A DNA stretch of 64,000 nt from the NCBI RefSeq assembly GCF_003987015.1, contig NZ_PIPQ01000001.1:124001-188000 (forward strand). Reading direction: 5' to 3'. Every line of letters starts with the position of its first letter. Position 1 is the first letter of the stretch. Origin of the DNA: Aliidiomarina taiwanensis (GTDB taxonomy: Bacteria; Pseudomonadota; Gammaproteobacteria; Enterobacterales; Alteromonadaceae). The notes under the pieces are model-generated. The model made no database searches, was not told the DNA's origin, and saw nothing but the letters and a program-made list of their open reading frames with translations. The translations under genes were made by a program, and so were the position numbers. Below, piece after piece: positions 10,881 to 18,695 of the stretch.

Positions 10881-13478
10881 ATGCGTAATACATCTTTATT
10901 GAATATTAAACACATGAGTGCAGGAATGCTTTTAAGCTGTAGCTTTCTGTTCGTAGCGCCTCACGCGCTTGCGTCTAATACGCCTTCTGACCTTGATGTG
11001 TCACTTGCAGGAAGTGGCTCAACGTTATTGGAGTATCGTCATTCAGGGTTAGAACCAGACATTTTTCGCGATTGGAACCACCCGGCTTTTGCAACCTATG
11101 TGAATAACGATGGTTCATTTACTATTGTAGGGGCTACCGACATAGCGTGTGACGATTGTGGTGATTTTACTACTGAGCGCAAGATGGTTATTGTTCGCTT
11201 CGCTGCTGATGGAAGTTATATAGGGGAAGGAGTAACCGATAGTTCCTTTTTAACAGCCGCAGCCTTTAGTCACGACGGTAACAAAGTGATTGGTGCCGGA
11301 GAAGTTTCTTTTAATAACCGTGTATTACGAAAATTCAACCTCGACGGCTCACTCGACACCAGTTTTGCTGATGGCGGTAGTTATGCCGATATTGATCAGC
11401 GACTACCTACTGTTCCAGCCATCTTTATCGACCGGGAAAACCGAATTCTCGTGAGCTTCCATAGAGAAAAAGGTTTAAGCCGCTTTCTCCCCGACGGTAC
11501 GTTAGACACAAGCTTTGGCGTTGACGGAAGTACAGGCGCGGGTACTCTGAATTATGCCAGCTACGAGAACCCTGGAGCTGATATCGTTCAAAGTGATGAC
11601 GGCCACTATTACGCACTCACAAAAGGAGTTTCCGGTAGTCCATACATACTCAAATACGACGAGAGCGGGCAAATAGTCACTACTTTTGGCAACAGCGGTA
11701 TTCTGGAGATGCAAGAAGAGCATGTTCACCGCATTGTCGCACTTCCCGACAATGGTGTTGCCACCATAACGTCAAATTACCAAGGGCAACAGGCGAAAGT
11801 ATTACGCTACAATAGTGACGGCGAACTGGAAGCGGAAAGCCCTGTTATTGCACAAAATTCGTCGGATACTGGCTATATTCAGCTCGGCGTTGGTCAAGGT
11901 GGGCAAATTTACCAAGTCAATGACGAACACCTACTCACCGCTATTACATGGTTAGGTAGAACTGCAAGTTGGCAGATGACCACTCGTACCCTTTTTGCGA
12001 TGTGGAATATTGACGATTTAACGCCAGTACTCAGTTTCGATGATGGCGCCGACGATAACAATAATGGTATCCGTGTTCACGACGTATTTGGCTTCGACAG
12101 TAGCAACCCACTAACAAATCAGCAATTAACTCAAGATGCACAAGGTCGATTTGTATTGATTGGTCATACTGTGGCTAACGGGCAAGACAATATTGAAGAT
12201 GGTGTAGCGTCTTGGGCAGTCGTACGTCTGTTAGGTGATAGCGATGGAGAGCCAGTTGTAGACACTACACCTGATGCATTTGAATTTGAACCCGCATTAG
12301 ACATGGCGCTTTCATCAACGGTGACTTCAAACGCAGTCACTATCCTTGGTATTGAAGCCGCAACTCTAGTTTCGATAACCGGTGGTGAATACTCCATTGG
12401 CTGTGGTGGTAGTTTCACCAGCGCAGAGGGAAATATTAATAATGAACAAACCATTTGCGTGCGTCATACCAGTGCAAATGACTGGGACACAGAAACCACA
12501 ACCACACTGAATGTCGGAGGCGTAACCGCTGATTTTATCAGCCGAACCATGTTTGACCCGGATTATGAACCCGACACAACGCCTGAGCCATTCAACTTTG
12601 AACCGCAAAGCGATGTTCCTGTTCTTGAAAGAGTTGTATCCAATACGGTAACAATTACAGGCATTGATGCTCCGGCGACCATTTCAGTCAGTAATGGCGA
12701 TTACTCAATCGGTTGTAGTGACGAGTTAACCAATGTCGCTGGCGAAATAGACAACCAACAAACCGTTTGTGTAAGTCATGTTTCCGCATTCGGTTGCCTT
12801 GCCGAAACTACTACCGTTCTTACGGTGGGAGGCGTGCAAGCTAGCTTTACCTCAACCACACTCGACGATAGTCTCGACAGCGACGGTGATGGTATTAGTG
12901 ATTGCATAGACACCTCACCTTATGACGCTGCCGAAGCATCGTTAAATCTTGGTGGTGGTAACACAATGGATATCGCAACCGACAATGGTGAATTCCGTGA
13001 TATTGAGCTAATCGACCCAGAGGAAACCAGCAACCAAGAAGGTCGTCCAGAGAATTACGACTTCCCATACAGCCTTGTGAGCTATGAAGTAGTAAATCTT
13101 AACCCTGGTGACTCCATTACGGTTAACTTAGAATATCCCGCTAACCTACCAGCAGGGACACGTATATTTAAATATTCCGACGACGCTGGATATGTCGAAT
13201 TCGAGTCTGCTGTCATTAACGGAAACCAAGTAACACTTACGCTCACAGACGGAGGAGAAGGCGACGCAGATGGAATTGAAAACGGAACTATTGTTGACCC
13301 TGTAGGCCCTGCTGCCCTTAGTGATAGCGGCGACGGTGGTGACGGTGGTGATGGTGGCAGCAACAATGAAAGAACGCCTGAAAAACGCAGCAAGACTTTT
13401 TTAGGCTCCACTTCACTATGGTTATTGCTAGGCTTCACCCTGCTAGCAAGAAGACGTTTCTTAACCAAACGCTCGTAG
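10881..13478 (+). CDS. secreted delta-60 repeat / choice-of-anchor U protein with C-terminal sorting signal
   Basis: An 865-residue exported protein. A signal peptide of about 32 residues ends at ALA-SN. Residues 60-330 hold delta-60-type repeats with the signature DGSLDTSFADGG and DGTLDTSFGVDG. Two tandem copies of a domain of about 105 residues follow (about 457-560 and 565-660), both starting DTTP and sharing YSIGC and LNVGG/LTVGG. A calcium-binding-like stretch SDGDGISDCIDTSPYDA comes next, then a choice-of-anchor U domain (DFPYSLVSYEV, LTDGGEGDADG). The tail has Gly-Asp-rich spacing (GGDGGDGGS), a hydrophobic helix (STSLWLLLGFTLLA) and a basic end (RRRF). This resembles GlyGly-CTERM signals, though the Gly pairs sit further from the helix than usual. 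The nearby rhombosortase is the likely processing enzyme. Function is unknown, probably surface display or adhesion. Confidence 0.82.
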   Translation: MRNTSLLNIKHMSAGMLLSCSFLFVAPHALASNTPSDLDVSLAGSGSTLLEYRHSGLEPDIFRDWNHPAFATYVNNDGSFTIVGATDIACDDCGDFTTERKMVIVRFAADGSYIGEGVTDSSFLTAAAFSHDGNKVIGAGEVSFNNRVLRKFNLDGSLDTSFADGGSYADIDQRLPTVPAIFIDRENRILVSFHREKGLSRFLPDGTLDTSFGVDGSTGAGTLNYASYENPGADIVQSDDGHYYALTKGVSGSPYILKYDESGQIVTTFGNSGILEMQEEHVHRIVALPDNGVATITSNYQGQQAKVLRYNSDGELEAESPVIAQNSSDTGYIQLGVGQGGQIYQVNDEHLLTAITWLGRTASWQMTTRTLFAMWNIDDLTPVLSFDDGADDNNNGIRVHDVFGFDSSNPLTNQQLTQDAQGRFVLIGHTVANGQDNIEDGVASWAVVRLLGDSDGEPVVDTTPDAFEFEPALDMALSSTVTSNAVTILGIEAATLVSITGGEYSIGCGGSFTSAEGNINNEQTICVRHTSANDWDTETTTTLNVGGVTADFISRTMFDPDYEPDTTPEPFNFEPQSDVPVLERVVSNTVTITGIDAPATISVSNGDYSIGCSDELTNVAGEIDNQQTVCVSHVSAFGCLAETTTVLTVGGVQASFTSTTLDDSLDSDGDGISDCIDTSPYDAAEASLNLGGGNTMDIATDNGEFRDIELIDPEETSNQEGRPENYDFPYSLVSYEVVNLNPGDSITVNLEYPANLPAGTRIFKYSDDAGYVEFESAVINGNQVTLTLTDGGEGDADGIENGTIVDPVGPAALSDSGDGGDGGDGGSNNERTPEKRSKTFLGSTSLWLLLGFTLLARRRFLTKRS

Positions 13479-13488
13479 TAGTTATGTC

Positions 13489-13514
13489 GAACCTGTAAAA
13501 GGAATTACAGGTTC
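13489..13514 (+). terminator. possible terminator hairpin after the secreted-protein gene
   Basis: GAACCTGTAA and TTACAGGTTC form a perfect 10-bp stem with an AGGA-type loop, 11 bp after the stop codon. The following bases are not a strong T-tract, so termination may be weak. Confidence 0.5.
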
Positions 13515-13594
13515 GGCTCTTTGCCGCACGCATATTTTTATCCAGACTGAACTAGCGACCTACCGATTTTGAGAGCAAGGAACCACTGTACATT

Positions 13595-13855
13595 TTACTC
13601 TTGTGGATTCAAATCAAGTCTTTTTAGAGCCCTTTCTGATACTTTATCTTCAATATCCCTATAACTATCTAGAAATTGCTTAGATACAACAGGCTCACTT
13701 TCGAGCACGATATCGATAGCAATTCCTTTAGTATTCTTTACTTTACCCGCTTTTCTAAAAAAAATATTATAGCTTCGTGGTGATACACCTTCAAAACTTA
13801 AAAAAGATACATTATCTTTTTCATTTGTTTCACTTATGGCGTCATCATGAAGACG
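13595..13855 (-). pseudogene. 5'-truncated remnant resembling an anti-phage dCTP deaminase C-terminus
   Basis: A clear AT-rich minus-strand frame of 86 codons ends in TAA at 13595. It contains VSFLSFEGVSPRSYNIFF and, further on, SKQFLDSYRDIEDKV. From memory of the family, these resemble the C-terminal end of DcdV/AvcD-type deaminases, which deplete dCTP during phage infection. No start codon exists: the frame runs back into the TAG of the neighbouring kinase gene at 13856. The missing kinase-like and deaminase core domains mean it is not functional. Base composition is much more AT-rich than the flanking genes, so it appears to be foreign DNA truncated by the arrival of the adjoining operon. 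The family assignment is tentative. Confidence 0.45.
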
Positions 13856-15646
13856 CTACAATTCTGGCAGTTTCACGGGAAGCTGTAGCGTCAGGCGAGT
13901 AGTTGTTTGAAGCGATTCGATCTTGATATCACCATGCAGCAAGTGAGCGCGCCGCTGCATGTTGGTTAGCCCATTGCCAGAATGGGCCGTGTCCTCGGAG
14001 AAAGGCTTGCCGTCGTTAAGCACTTCGATTTGTGCCTGTGTTTCGCTCGTTTGCCTTCCTGTCACTGTAATGTAACTGGCGTTGCCATGACGAACTGCAT
14101 TGGTGATGGCTTCCTGAAGAATGCGCAATACACTTAGTGCTTGGGAGGGAGTCAGCCCAGTGATCTCCGGTAACCGTGCCATAGACCATTCCAGTGTGAT
14201 ACCCAAGCGCTTGAGCTGACGTTCCAAGCGCTCACGTAAGCCAGCTAGGACCACCCGTAGTTCGCCATCTTCGATGTCCAGTGAATAAATCACTAAACGA
14301 AAGTCTTCCAGCGCTTCGCGGGCAGAAACCTTAACCTGATCATTGCGACCACGCTCAGACAGCGCGATGATTGAGGCCAGATGGCCGGATACACCGTCGT
14401 GAAGATCTGTAATCAGGCGTTGACGCTCCTGACTCAAGGCACGGCTGGCTGCTTCCTGGAGTTCCTTTTCATGGAGCCGAGACAGCTCTTGTTCCTGCTC
14501 ATTGAGCCGTTGTGTCAACCAGGCGTTGACGTTATCAAGCCGGTTAAGGCTAAGCCCAAGGCGTCGCATCAGAATCATGCCAATGCCGATCATGAGCAGC
14601 GGCCGATAATAGAGGCTCAAATATATCGGGCCGTCCAGTTGAAGCCTGATCAACGCATAATCATGCAATGCAGCCAGAACGCTCAGCAACAGGGGAAACA
14701 ACAATAACGCAGCTTCACTGCTGCGCCGTGCCCAGACCGCCCAAAACGTCACCACAAGCCCGGCCAGTAGGCCAAGAATATTCAAAGGCGCATTGACCCA
14801 CTTCACAATTTGTAATTCCGGGACAAGGCCCGATAAGCCCGCTAGAATACTGAGCGAGGGAATCAGCACGGTTGCGTATTTCAACCAGCGTGGCGGGGTA
14901 ATACCGGCAAGTAGCAGTGTTGTAATCACCAGTATCGGGCTGGCGGAAGAGCCCATCATGTAGAAATAGGGCATCATTCCTAGTATTTGGGGGAAGAGGT
15001 CATGAAGTATCCCGAGATAAATAAACATAGAGCTGGTCAGCAACAACGAGAGCCAGCCAAACAGGGCCTCTTGGGGGCGATAGAGCCACAGGATCAGAAC
15101 CACTAACGCCATGAATAATTGCCCGGAAGGCACCATGAAGCGCGCGTATTCCATAAGGAAGACGCGCGTGCGGTAATAGGGTGTCAGTTGTTCGGGTTGT
15201 CCCACATACAAGGCAGACAAGTAGGCGGGAACCAGGTTCGATGACTGCAACTGGATATCGAGCCGATTATCATCCTCGCGCAGCAAGTAGTCAGGCAGGG
15301 AAATCAATGCGGGCACACCCGATGCCAGACTAATCATGCCTGAACGTTGCGTGGTGTCGAAAATTTGTGTGCCGTTCAGAGAAATGATGGCGCGCTGGCT
15401 GACCATAGGAATAAACAGGTGTGGGTTATCATCATCTACCGTTGACAGATTAACTTGAAAGTAATGCCAGCCATCAGGGGAGAGTCGTGCCTGAGGCAGG
15501 GTGGCCGGTTGCCATTGGCCGTTGTCTAGGCGCTGTACCTCGGTCTCGGTGGGGAGTTCGGGCGCGGGCAATGTGAACCATAAGGGCAGACTGGCCACCC
15601 CTGCGAGCAAGCTCCAAAAGGCGACTAGCCACACCCGGCTCATCAT
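13856..15646 (-). CDS. membrane sensor histidine kinase (7TM-type sensor)
   Basis: A 596-residue sensor kinase. An N-terminal helix is followed by an extracytoplasmic domain of about 150 residues with beta-rich, ligand-binding character. About seven hydrophobic helices span residues 175-365, and a coiled coil (NEQEQELSRLHEKELQEA) leads into the kinase. The H-box reads QERQRLITDLHDGVSG near residue 400 and the ATPase shows LQEAITNAVRHG and GNGLTNMQRRA. The layout resembles 7TM sensors that detect carbohydrates or other extracellular ligands. Its ATG overlaps the regulator stop by four bases (ATGA), giving translational coupling. With the upstream sulfatase operon it may sense a sulfated substrate or its products; that is inference. 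Confidence 0.88.
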   Translation of the reverse strand: MMSRVWLVAFWSLLAGVASLPLWFTLPAPELPTETEVQRLDNGQWQPATLPQARLSPDGWHYFQVNLSTVDDDNPHLFIPMVSQRAIISLNGTQIFDTTQRSGMISLASGVPALISLPDYLLREDDNRLDIQLQSSNLVPAYLSALYVGQPEQLTPYYRTRVFLMEYARFMVPSGQLFMALVVLILWLYRPQEALFGWLSLLLTSSMFIYLGILHDLFPQILGMMPYFYMMGSSASPILVITTLLLAGITPPRWLKYATVLIPSLSILAGLSGLVPELQIVKWVNAPLNILGLLAGLVVTFWAVWARRSSEAALLLFPLLLSVLAALHDYALIRLQLDGPIYLSLYYRPLLMIGIGMILMRRLGLSLNRLDNVNAWLTQRLNEQEQELSRLHEKELQEAASRALSQERQRLITDLHDGVSGHLASIIALSERGRNDQVKVSAREALEDFRLVIYSLDIEDGELRVVLAGLRERLERQLKRLGITLEWSMARLPEITGLTPSQALSVLRILQEAITNAVRHGNASYITVTGRQTSETQAQIEVLNDGKPFSEDTAHSGNGLTNMQRRAHLLHGDIKIESLQTTTRLTLQLPVKLPEL

Positions 15647-16293
15647 AGCCGTATCAAACCTCGTCGCGAGGCCTCAAAGACGGCTTCAGAGCGGTTGCTA
15701 GCTGCAAGCTTTCGGTAAATATTTTTGATATGGGTCGGTACGGTATGTCGGGAAATGTCCAACCATTCGGCGAGTTCCGCATAGGTAAAGCCTTTGGCAA
15801 TGCCACGCAGGATGTCCATTTCTCGTGGTGTCAGTGCTGGCCCTGACGGAGCATCTGTGCGGTGAGTCATGCGTCGCACCAGAATTCGGGCGATAGACGC
15901 GGAGATCGGAGACTGACCGGCACGCAAGGATTCGATCGCTTCGACCAGTTCCAGCGAGTCGGCATCCTTTAGCAAATAGCCCAAGGCGCCGGCCTCGATA
16001 GCAGCCAACACGCTTTCGTCGTCGGCCAATACCGAAATCACCATAGCATCGGCGTCGGGACTGTGTTGCCGCAGAGAGCGGATAGCGTCGATACCGTGAC
16101 CATCTGGCAGATTTAGGTCGGTCAGCAACAGATTCAGAGGCTCGCTGGAGATCACCTCCAGCGCCGCCTCCAGGGTTGCGCAGGCCGCGACCAGCTCGCA
16201 GCCAGGCCAGGCTGTGAGAATGTCGACAAACCGCTCACGCAATGGAGTGTCGTCCTCCAGCAAGAGGGTGCGGTAACAGCTCTTGTCGTTCAT
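15643..16293 (-). CDS. NarL/FixJ-family response regulator
   Basis: A 216-residue regulator with receiver phosphoacceptor Asp59 in LLTDLNLPDGHG, and a C-terminal LuxR-type helix-turn-helix (LTPREMDILRGIAKGF, then AEWLDISRHTVPTHI and IYRKLAASNRSEA). The start has a strong GGAGGAG site. It overlaps the kinase gene by ATGA and is 94 bp downstream of the first sulfatase, with a strong hairpin in between. The kinase-regulator pair is separate from the one at 7615-10519 and differs clearly in sequence. Regulation of the sulfatase-cytochrome operon is the likely role. Confidence 0.9.
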   Translation of the reverse strand: MNDKSCYRTLLLEDDTPLRERFVDILTAWPGCELVAACATLEAALEVISSEPLNLLLTDLNLPDGHGIDAIRSLRQHSPDADAMVISVLADDESVLAAIEAGALGYLLKDADSLELVEAIESLRAGQSPISASIARILVRRMTHRTDAPSGPALTPREMDILRGIAKGFTYAELAEWLDISRHTVPTHIKNIYRKLAASNRSEAVFEASRRGLIRL

Positions 16294-16312
16294 CGAACTC
16301 CTCCAGTTATTT

Positions 16313-16345
16313 CCAAGCTGCCACTATTCACTAGTGGCAGCTTGG
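16313..16345 (-). terminator. strong hairpin between sulfatase and regulator
   Basis: CCAAGCTGCCACTA pairs perfectly with TAGTGGCAGCTTGG over a 5-base loop. It lies 43 bp past the sulfatase stop. No T-tract follows on the minus strand, so it may be an mRNA 3'-stabilising or attenuating hairpin that lets part of the transcript continue into the regulator and kinase genes. Confidence 0.6.
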
Positions 16346-16387
16346 CTAATATATCCTGTTCATGGGTCATTGGTCGAGCCAATATCG

Positions 16388-18616
16388 TTAAGATCGGCAG
16401 TCCGAGCCCATGTTGTCCTGAATGATATACCGGTCGTCCTCATCGGTGATGCCATCATGGTTTAGGTCATACCAGCTTGACAGACCTCGTCCAGCTTCGG
16501 TATCGGCCCAGTATGCCCACTCTTCCAGATCCTTCTTATCGACCACGCCATCGTTATTACCATCGCCGGGGCAATTACTGGCGGTGAGCAGCAGTGCCTC
16601 CAACTCGGCCCGCAATAGCGTCAGATTGTGCTGTTGTTCTGCGGTCAGCGTGCCTTCCAGTAAGTCATCACCGGCCCTATCCAGCTTGAGTTCTTCGGGG
16701 TCGGTGCTCTGGTTGATTTCGTAGAATTCTTCCGTGTCCACTAACTGGTCGGTGGCACAGTTCAGAATGCTCCGTCGCACCAGTTTGAAGTCGTCATTGC
16801 GAATGCCGTATTGCTGGTGAGGAAAGAGTTCTACAGCCTCCCCACCGGTGGCAACCAGATACTCGTTCACCGCGCAACAGGAAGTGAAACCGTCTGGATT
16901 GGCTTCGCTGCCGGGGCCGTACCAGACTCCACTTTGGTCTTCACATACCTCTGCTTGAGGGAAGATCTGCACACAGGTATTGGCCGCAGGTATCACACAG
17001 GGCGGCGCTGCTTCGGCGCTAATGTTGGTGCCTTGTTCCGTGAAGTTGGTGGTGCGGATGGAGCTTTGATAGGCGCTTTCAAGATAGGGACGTACCGATT
17101 GGGCGTCCAGTTGTGGGTAGTCCGGCAAAACACTTTCATCTATACCTGCCAGCTCACGGAACAGACTGAACAGATCCGTGGTGTTAACCATGTGTTCTAC
17201 GTCCCGGTTTGGGCTAGCCACGATGGATTCCGGCCCGGTAACGATTAACGGAACCCACACGCCGCTCTGGTACAGGGAGCCTTTAGCCCGCCGTGGGTCG
17301 AAGGGCAATTTTACCGAGGGCATGTAGGTGCCGTTGTCGCTCACCAGTACCACGACGGTATTGCTGTCGGGCTGGTATTGTAGGCTACCGTCGTCTTGCT
17401 GCGTTGCTATTCCCGTTTCCACTAGCAGGCGGCCAATTTCGTGGTCCACCGCCTCTAGCATGTGTTGTGCGATGACGCGCTGTTGGGAGAAGTCAGCGAT
17501 ATCTCCTGTAGCGGGTAGCCCCAGTTCAGAGGCCGCATTCGCGACCGGGGTGCCACAGCCGAGCAGGCTGAGTGTTGCGTCTTGGTGGGGTAGTAATGCA
17601 GCTGGCGGTGGTTGCAAAGGCGCGTGCAGGGCGGAGAAACCTAGGGTCATCATCCAGGGTGTATCAGAGTGGTACTGTTGCTGGCCTTGAATCCAGTCGA
17701 TGGCAAGCTGCGCTTCCTTACTGGTGCGATAACCGCGCGCTTCAGGTTCGTGGACGAGTACGGTGCGATTGCTGCCGTCCTCCAGATTGATTTTCCATTC
17801 ACCGGTGTAGAAGCCGTTTTGAATGTTGAAATCCAGTTCCGCATGCCGCTCTGCTGAGGCAACCGTGGCCCAAGGATCAAGAATGCCACCCATTTCCACA
17901 CAGGTTCGCCCCGGTGTGGGGTAGGTTTCTATGTCTTGCATTTCTACATGATCACCATCGGGCAGATAGCAGATGCCGTAATCCGCGCCCAGTGTTGCGT
18001 CAGCGGTGGTGTTGGGTACAAAGCCGCACTGGTAAGTGCCTTCCTCCGCCACGCCGCCAGCAGTGGTGTCAATGGGGTAAGGAGCGCCGTCGAGATAACC
18101 AGCGAAGTAATCCCAGCCCAGTTCCCGCATGGCATCGTCGCCCAAAGGGTGGTTTTCTGGGCCAAGATCAGATCCGGTCAGGTGCATCTTGCCTATCAGT
18201 GCGTTGACATAGCCTTTTTGTTCGCGAAGCAGTTTGGGCACGGTCAGGGTATAGGGAGATGGCTGGGAGTTGGCTAAGTTGTTGGATACGATGGCGTTGC
18301 GTACACCGCTGCGAAAAGGGTATTGCCCGTTGAAAAAGGTAGAGCGTGTTGGTGAGCAGGTAGGCATGGACCAAGTGTTGCGGAAACGCACACCCGCTTC
18401 AGCGAGAGCGCTGATGCTGTTGGTATTCGCCGGGGTAGCACCGCCATAGCCAAAAACTTCAAACTGATCAACACCGGCGTCGTCCACTACAATAAAGAGG
18501 ATGTTGGGTGGTTTGTTGTCCGGTGACGAAGTGTCGTTCGACGAACTTGAATCGAAGTCGCAACCGGCGAGTGTTATCAGGCCCAGGCAGGCCAATATGA
18601 GGTGTGTAGTTTTCAT
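16388..18616 (-). CDS. lipoprotein sulfatase (S1 family) with C-terminal dockerin-like domain
   Basis: A 742-residue sulfatase that should hydrolyse a sulfate ester at the cell surface or in the periplasm. The lipobox LAGC places the acylated Cys at 19, with no Asp at +2 sufficiency test made. The metal-binding start NILFIVVDDAG is followed by the signature CSPTR, where Cys87 would be converted to formylglycine by a maturase that is not in this window. The last 60 residues carry two EF-hand-like dockerin segments, DGNNDGVVDKKDLEEW and DLNHDGITDEDDRYI. A Ser/Asn/Asp linker follows the lipid anchor. A paralogue lies immediately upstream. The substrate is unknown, probably a marine sulfated polysaccharide. 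Confidence 0.88.
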   Translation of the reverse strand: MKTTHLILACLGLITLAGCDFDSSSSNDTSSPDNKPPNILFIVVDDAGVDQFEVFGYGGATPANTNSISALAEAGVRFRNTWSMPTCSPTRSTFFNGQYPFRSGVRNAIVSNNLANSQPSPYTLTVPKLLREQKGYVNALIGKMHLTGSDLGPENHPLGDDAMRELGWDYFAGYLDGAPYPIDTTAGGVAEEGTYQCGFVPNTTADATLGADYGICYLPDGDHVEMQDIETYPTPGRTCVEMGGILDPWATVASAERHAELDFNIQNGFYTGEWKINLEDGSNRTVLVHEPEARGYRTSKEAQLAIDWIQGQQQYHSDTPWMMTLGFSALHAPLQPPPAALLPHQDATLSLLGCGTPVANAASELGLPATGDIADFSQQRVIAQHMLEAVDHEIGRLLVETGIATQQDDGSLQYQPDSNTVVVLVSDNGTYMPSVKLPFDPRRAKGSLYQSGVWVPLIVTGPESIVASPNRDVEHMVNTTDLFSLFRELAGIDESVLPDYPQLDAQSVRPYLESAYQSSIRTTNFTEQGTNISAEAAPPCVIPAANTCVQIFPQAEVCEDQSGVWYGPGSEANPDGFTSCCAVNEYLVATGGEAVELFPHQQYGIRNDDFKLVRRSILNCATDQLVDTEEFYEINQSTDPEELKLDRAGDDLLEGTLTAEQQHNLTLLRAELEALLLTASNCPGDGNNDGVVDKKDLEEWAYWADTEAGRGLSSWYDLNHDGITDEDDRYIIQDNMGSDCRS

Positions 18617-18645
18617 TGATTATCCCCCTCTTAACGTGTTGTTGA

Positions 18646-18675
18646 GGTTGTCACCCGGGTGGTTGTCACCCGGGT
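18646..18675. repeat. perfect tandem 15-bp repeat between the two sulfatases
   Basis: GGTTGTCACCCGGGT occurs twice head to tail in the 79-bp gap between the sulfatase genes. The junction creates the palindrome CACCCGGGTG. It may be a regulatory site, an mRNA structure or simply a slippage duplication. Confidence 0.6.
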
Positions 18676-18695
18676 TATCAGGGTGTTTGCGGTGA

